A stretch of 8,452 bases of DNA from Chloroflexota bacterium. Its GTDB lineage: Bacteria > Chloroflexota > Limnocylindria > Limnocylindrales > CSP1-4. Of the stretch, positions 5,105-8,452 are shown piece after piece. The notes under the pieces are model-generated. The model worked only from the letters and a program-made list of their open reading frames with translations. It ran no database searches and was not told the origin of the DNA. The position numbers were made by a program, and so were the translations under genes. The stretch is taken from positions 1-8,452 of the forward strand of contig VBFZ01000076.1 of NCBI GenBank assembly GCA_005880805.1. Direction: 5' to 3'. Each line of letters opens with the position of its first letter. Positions within the stretch are counted from its first letter, which is position 1.

Positions 5105-5892
5105 CCCAGGAGGCGGTCGCGGGACGGATCCACGTCCGCGTTAGGCTGTTCGCCATCCAGCGCGAGCTCGCTGGTATGCGTGAGGCCGGACTCGAGTTGC
5201 CGGCCGGGGCAAGCGTCGACGACGCCTGGGCTTCGCTGGTCGCCCAGTTTCCGGTCCTTGCCCCGGGCCGCCCCGCCGTGCGGTTCGCGCGGAACGGCGA
5301 ATACGTTGAGGCCGCGGAGCCGCTTGCGGACGGCGATGAGCTGGCAGTGATCCCGCCCGTCAGCGGCGGGGGCGATCGCGGCGAGGAAGCCATGCGCATC
5401 CTGGAGCTGCGAGCCGAGCCGTTCGACCTGGGGATCCTGGCCGAGCTCGGTGAGCGTCTGGCCACGCCGGCAGACGGCGCCGTGGTCGGGTTCGTCGGTC
5501 GCACCCGGGAGACACCGGGGATGCCGGCGCCCGGCCAGGAGGACGAGGCCGCGCGCCATGCCGGACGCTCGGTCGAAGGGCTCGAATACGAAGCCCACGA
5601 GTCGATGGCCCGCTCGGTGCTCGAGTTGGTCGCCGACGAGATCGAGAGCCGGTTCGGCGTCCGCCGCCTGGCGATCGTCCACCGCACGGGTGAGGTGCCG
5701 CTGGGGGAAGCGAGCGTGGCGGTGGTCGTGGTGGCTCCTCATCGCGATGCGGCGTTCCTCGCGGCCCGTTATGCGATCGACGAGACGAAGTCGCGGGCGC
5801 CGATCTGGAAAGCCGAGCGCTTCGAGGACGGCCACGTCTGGATCGGCGAGCCTGCTCGAACGGCGCCACGCACCAGCGGGGCCGGCCGGTGA
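5101..5892 (+). CDS. moaDE: MoaD-MoaE fusion, molybdopterin synthase
   Basis: The 263-residue protein joins both subunits of molybdopterin synthase, which adds two sulfurs to cyclic pyranopterin monophosphate in molybdenum cofactor synthesis. Residues 10-90 are MoaD: a ubiquitin-like fold with VRLFAIQRELAG, the NGEYV strand and DGDELAVIPPVSGG, ending in Gly89-Gly90. Residues about 98-250 are MoaE, with GAVVGFVGRTR (126-136), LEYEAHESMA, VHRTGEVPLGE, APHRDAAF and the catalytic-site lysines K230 and K237 in ETKSRAPIWK, corresponding to E. coli K119 and K126. The MoaD glycine pair must be C-terminal to carry the thiocarboxylate, so the fusion is expected to be cut after it, as for the mycobacterial MoaX fusion. 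Here G91 and a charged DRGEEAM linker follow. An internal ATG at 5392 could alternatively give MoaE alone. Both ends overlap neighbours by four bases. No molybdoenzyme or other moa gene lies in the window. Confidence 0.93.
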   Translation: MTQEAVAGRIHVRVRLFAIQRELAGMREAGLELPAGASVDDAWASLVAQFPVLAPGRPAVRFARNGEYVEAAEPLADGDELAVIPPVSGGGDRGEEAMRILELRAEPFDLGILAELGERLATPADGAVVGFVGRTRETPGMPAPGQEDEAARHAGRSVEGLEYEAHESMARSVLELVADEIESRFGVRRLAIVHRTGEVPLGEASVAVVVVAPHRDAAFLAARYAIDETKSRAPIWKAERFEDGHVWIGEPARTAPRTSGAGR

Positions 5893-6734
5893 GGGTCTAC
5901 CTCTCGGTCGACTTGGAAGGGATCGCAGGCGTCAGCCATCCGAACCCGACGGCGCGAACCGACAGCGGCTACGCGGATGCCGTCCGGCTCATGGTTGGCG
6001 AGACGAACGCGGCGGTCGACGGCGCGCTTGCCGCCGGTGCAACCGACGTGCTCGTCAACGACAGCCACGGCGGGATGTACAACCTGACGCCGGCCGATAT
6101 CCACCCGCAGGCTCGGCTGCTGCAAGGGCAGAAGGCGTGGTCGATGGTCGCCGGCGCGGAGCGGCCCACTGATGGCCGCGACTGGGAGCCCTTCGACGTC
6201 GCGCTGTTCGTCGGCTACCACGCGCGCGCCGGGCACGGCACCGGCACGATTGCGCACACCTTCTCCGGCCGGCCGGTCGAGACCCGGCTCAACGGTCGGC
6301 CGACCGGCGAGTACGGCCTCAACGGAGCGGCACTCGGGTCGTGGGGAATCCCGGTTGGCATGGTGACGGGTGACGACGCCCTCGCGGCCGAGGTCGCCGA
6401 GTGGCTGCCATGGGCCGAGCGGGTCGTGGTGAAGCAGGGCCACGGGACGAATGCCGCCGCATCGCTGCACCCGGAACGGGCGAGGGCGCTGATCGGCGAG
6501 GCTGCCGAGCGGGCCGTCCGCAGGGCGGCGGCCGGCGAGCTCAAGCCGCTTCGGCTGGATCCGCCGGTTGTCATCGAGGTGGAGTACCGGCGGGGCGTCG
6601 AGGCGGACTTCGCGGCGATCGTGCCCGGCGCGGAACGGGTCGGAGACCGAGGGGTTCGCTTCGAGGCGCCCGATGCCGTGACGGCCTACCGCGGGTTCCT
6701 AGCCGGAGTTCGCCTCGCCAGCACGACCGACTGA
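5889..6734 (+). CDS. dppA: D-aminopeptidase, M55 (DppA) family
   Basis: The 281-residue protein matches the zinc-dependent M55 D-aminopeptidases, which remove N-terminal D-amino acids such as D-alanine from short peptides. The metal ligands known from Bacillus DppA are all visible: D8 and E10 in SVDLEGIAGV, H60 in VNDSHGG, H111 in FVGYHARAG, and E141 in TGEYGLN. H116 follows in the position of the catalytic histidine. The enzyme is a cytosolic, ring-forming decamer in Bacillus; no signal peptide is present here either. It starts at a GTG overlapping the MoaDE stop (GTGA) and has little ribosome binding signal of its own, so it is probably coupled. The KamD-like gene follows after 16 bp. The pairing suggests D-amino acids released from peptides or cell-wall fragments feed further catabolism, but that link is inferred. 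Confidence 0.93.
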   Translation: MRVYLSVDLEGIAGVSHPNPTARTDSGYADAVRLMVGETNAAVDGALAAGATDVLVNDSHGGMYNLTPADIHPQARLLQGQKAWSMVAGAERPTDGRDWEPFDVALFVGYHARAGHGTGTIAHTFSGRPVETRLNGRPTGEYGLNGAALGSWGIPVGMVTGDDALAAEVAEWLPWAERVVVKQGHGTNAAASLHPERARALIGEAAERAVRRAAAGELKPLRLDPPVVIEVEYRRGVEADFAAIVPGAERVGDRGVRFEAPDAVTAYRGFLAGVRLASTTD

Positions 6735-6737
6735 CCG

Positions 6738-6743
6738 CATACT
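6738..6743 (+). promoter_or_regulatory. Candidate internal -10 for a leaderless transcript
   Basis: CATACT lies seven bases before the ATG at 6751 and resembles TACACT upstream of the first operon gene, at similar spacing. There is no Shine-Dalgarno sequence for this ATG. The gene may thus have its own leaderless promoter besides read-through from dppA. Confidence 0.4.
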
Positions 6744-6750
6744 GCCGCCG

Positions 6751-8346
6751 ATGGCCGACTGGGAGGGACCGTCGCTCGACCGGCTCGTCGGGCGGGCCGA
6801 TACGCTCGCGGGGTCGTGGGCCGCGCGGGCGAGGCTGTCCACGACCCTCGGCCAGGAGCGGGCAATCCTGAGGCTGTTCGGCGTGCACGGTCTCGACGCG
6901 TCCGGGCAGCCGCTCGCCGGGCAGGTCGTTGACCGCTACATGGGAAGCGGTCGCCGGCGGCTCGCATCGGGGATCGCGCTTCCGTTCGCCATGGCGCTGC
7001 TCGAGTACGACCTGGGGCCGCAGGAGCTGGCGCTCGATGTGGCGAGCGGGGCGATCGACCTGGGCATGGAAGCCGAGCTCCTGCTGGAATCCGACCGCCG
7101 CGCGACGGCGGAGCAGGAGGCCGGACGGCTGGCCGAAGCGGCGATCGACCGGATCGACGCCAACCGGACGGCGCGCCGCGAACTGATCGCGCTCATCGGA
7201 GATACGCCAAGGCCGTGGGTCGGCGGCTCGCTTTCCGAGACGGCCGTGGACGCGGCACTGCGAGAGGCGGCGGCGCTGGTCGGGGCCAGTGCCGACCTGG
7301 TTCGCGTTCGCGTGCCGGTCGGCCGCGAGCTCGCGGACCGGCTCCAGAGCGCTGGTGTCGAGCTCGGCAGCAAGCAGGCGCGGGCAATCAGCGATCCCAC
7401 CCCGATCGGGAGCCAGCGCGGCCTGGCCCAGCTGCGCGAAGCACTCGACGAGGCCGCCGCGGAACGGCGTGGCTATGTCCGGCTGACGACCGCGTCACCC
7501 GCCCTGTCGGCGCCCGAGCAGGCCGTGGTGGCCGCATTCGAACGCGTGGACATCGTGGAGGCGGATCCGGTCGGCGAGATCGTCGAGCAGGGCGTCGATC
7601 CTGATCGCGCCATCGCTGACCACACGTTCGCGCACTGGCTCGTCCAGCGCTCGGGAGCACAACTGCTCGTGGGGGCGGGGCCGCTCGTCGTGGCGCCCGA
7701 CCTCGCGCGGGGCTTCCCGTCCGATCCGGCCACTCGCTCCGGCCGCGCGCTCGCGATGCAGCTGCTGGCCGTCATGCTTGCGCGCCGGTCCGGCTTGGCT
7801 GACGAGCAGGTGATCGTCGATTCGCTGCCGTCGTGGATCTGGGATGAGCCGAACCCGACGGTGCAGGCTATCGCGGCGGTTGCCGTGCGACGGGCCGCCC
7901 TGCCGGGCCATCACCTGGCGTTTCGCGAGCCCGAACAGGCGGGGCACGAAACGTCGGTCCTGTGGCCCCTCGTCCTGGCAGCCTCGCTTCCCTTCGCGAC
8001 GATCGGAGAAAGCCGGGCGGTCGGGAGCGCGCTCGTGCTGCGCCGCTACTCCGCCGAGATGCGCGATCGAGTCCTGGCCGGACACGGTTCAGCTCGAGCG
8101 TCCGCCGAAGTCGCCGCGGCGACCGAACCGCCCGCCTTGCGCGGTGCCGCGCGAGACCATGTGGAAGCGATCGTCCGCGCAGCCGAGACGACCCTGCAGC
8201 GTCTCGCCGACCAGGGCTGGACCGCCGTCCTTGGCGAGCCCTTTGGGCGGTCGGACCGGACCAGGCTCGGGGCGGACGCGGTTGTCGAGCGCTCGGAGTC
8301 GTTCGATCCATTCGATCGGGGCGTCGGAGTGACGGCGGGGCGCTGA
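6751..8346 (+). CDS. Divergent lysine 5,6-aminomutase alpha subunit-like protein (KamD-like)
   Basis: The 531-residue protein has the length and layout of the alpha subunit of the B12- and PLP-dependent lysine 5,6-aminomutase (clostridial KamD is about 516). The N-terminal signature ILRLFGVHGLDASGQPLAGQVVDRY (39-63) matches KamD's RGLLRILGIDG...VVVDYI. The middle keeps LREALDEAAAERRGYVRL (228-245) and PEQAVVAAFERVDIVEADP (255-273). The C-terminus keeps TAVLGEPFGR and a final FDPF. Several KamD segments near the active site, recalled from the clostridial protein, are replaced: RDIN by QGVD (280-283), PPTKFMTG by REPEQAGHE (392-400), and the RTTGQS/TTEGFGG region by VPVGRELADRLQSAGVELG. The scaffold is kept but substrate-binding residues appear changed, so the substrate may differ, or this may be a non-catalytic partner. 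A beta subunit (B12/PLP-binding) would be expected next; the start of the next gene is too short to tell. A leaderless start is likely. Confidence 0.78.
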   Translation: MADWEGPSLDRLVGRADTLAGSWAARARLSTTLGQERAILRLFGVHGLDASGQPLAGQVVDRYMGSGRRRLASGIALPFAMALLEYDLGPQELALDVASGAIDLGMEAELLLESDRRATAEQEAGRLAEAAIDRIDANRTARRELIALIGDTPRPWVGGSLSETAVDAALREAAALVGASADLVRVRVPVGRELADRLQSAGVELGSKQARAISDPTPIGSQRGLAQLREALDEAAAERRGYVRLTTASPALSAPEQAVVAAFERVDIVEADPVGEIVEQGVDPDRAIADHTFAHWLVQRSGAQLLVGAGPLVVAPDLARGFPSDPATRSGRALAMQLLAVMLARRSGLADEQVIVDSLPSWIWDEPNPTVQAIAAVAVRRAALPGHHLAFREPEQAGHETSVLWPLVLAASLPFATIGESRAVGSALVLRRYSAEMRDRVLAGHGSARASAEVAAATEPPALRGAARDHVEAIVRAAETTLQRLADQGWTAVLGEPFGRSDRTRLGADAVVERSESFDPFDRGVGVTAGR

Positions 8347-8362
8347 GCCGTCGTGTTTCGAC

Positions 8363-8402
8363 CCCTCGTGGTGTGCCATCCTCTCGTGGGAGAACGAGGG
8401 AG
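8363..8402 (+). promoter_or_regulatory. 5' leader hairpin that masks a ribosome binding site
   Basis: CCCTCGT (8363-8369) is perfectly complementary to ACGAGGG (8394-8400), which contains most of the GAGGGAG ribosome binding site of the next gene. A second small stem, TCTC/GAGA around GTGG, lies just inside the 3' arm and would stack on it. The short 62-base leader could therefore fold to hide the site and control translation. CTCGTGG is repeated at 8365 and 8383. The complementarity is seen; a regulatory role is inferred. Confidence 0.4.
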
Positions 8403-8408
8403 TAGTGC

Positions 8409-8452
8409 ATGACCGAGCAGCCGCCACCTGACGAAACCCAACCGATGGGCTC
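8409..8452 (+). CDS. 5' end of the gene after the KamD-like gene (partial)
   Basis: Fourteen codons are visible (MTEQPPPDETQPMG), then the window ends. The start is supported by GAGGGAG six bases upstream and by its place 62 bp after the KamD-like gene on the same strand. A lysine aminomutase beta subunit (KamE, carrying the B12 domain and the PLP lysine) would be the natural partner. The visible proline-rich, acidic start is not diagnostic of it, so identity is left open. Confidence 0.6.
   Translation, partial: MTEQPPPDETQPMG

Noticed and set aside
4486..5835. 449-codon open frame on the minus strand
   Set aside because: It lies antisense to the methyltransferase and molybdopterin synthase genes, both of which have full family motifs; composition is typical of a shadow frame.

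Overview
The window is uniformly GC-rich. It suggests a high-GC, free-living bacterium, most likely Chloroflexota (Limnocylindria / Ellin6529-like) or a deep actinobacterial relative. The reasons are start sites with no Shine-Dalgarno sequence but a well-placed -10, a fused MoaD-MoaE, a divergent lysine 5,6-aminomutase alpha subunit, and a GNRA-capped c-di-GMP riboswitch of actinobacterial/Chloroflexota style. The taxonomy is inference; no rRNA or marker gene is present.

Left end (1-739): the minus strand carries a class I cyclic di-GMP (GEMM-I) riboswitch at 180-101. A strong ribosome binding site and the first 13 codons of a gene running off the left edge follow it. About 340 bp upstream on the same strand (523-452) is a second, clearly related but degenerate aptamer-like element. 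It keeps the P2 stem, GNRA loop and P3-like stem but has changes in the conserved core. The rest of this stretch holds only small inverted repeats.

Middle (740-2757): two plus-strand genes. One encodes a secreted or anchored protein with a signal peptide, a small beta-rich domain and a Ser/Pro/Glu/Thr repeat tail. The other encodes an Xre-type helix-turn-helix protein fused to a PD-(D/E)XK-like nuclease fold. Then comes a 270-bp convergent intergenic region built of nested direct repeats (a 70-bp period and a perfect 22-bp duplication).

Right part (2760-8452): a minus-strand UPF0173-type metallo-beta-lactamase-fold hydrolase is divergent from a tightly packed plus-strand operon. The operon order is an eight-helix membrane protein, a class I O-methyltransferase, a MoaD-MoaE fusion (molybdopterin synthase), a DppA-type M55 D-aminopeptidase, a divergent KamD-like lysine 5,6-aminomutase alpha subunit, and the start of a further gene. 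Two junctions overlap by four bases (ATGA, GTGA), which points to translational coupling. The membrane protein and KamD-like genes also have candidate -10 boxes placed for leaderless transcripts.

The most interesting signals are the pair of GEMM-I elements (one canonical, one decayed or altered), the KamD homologue whose active-site segments differ from clostridial KamD while the scaffold is kept, its coupling to a D-aminopeptidase, and a hairpin that would mask the ribosome binding site of the last gene.
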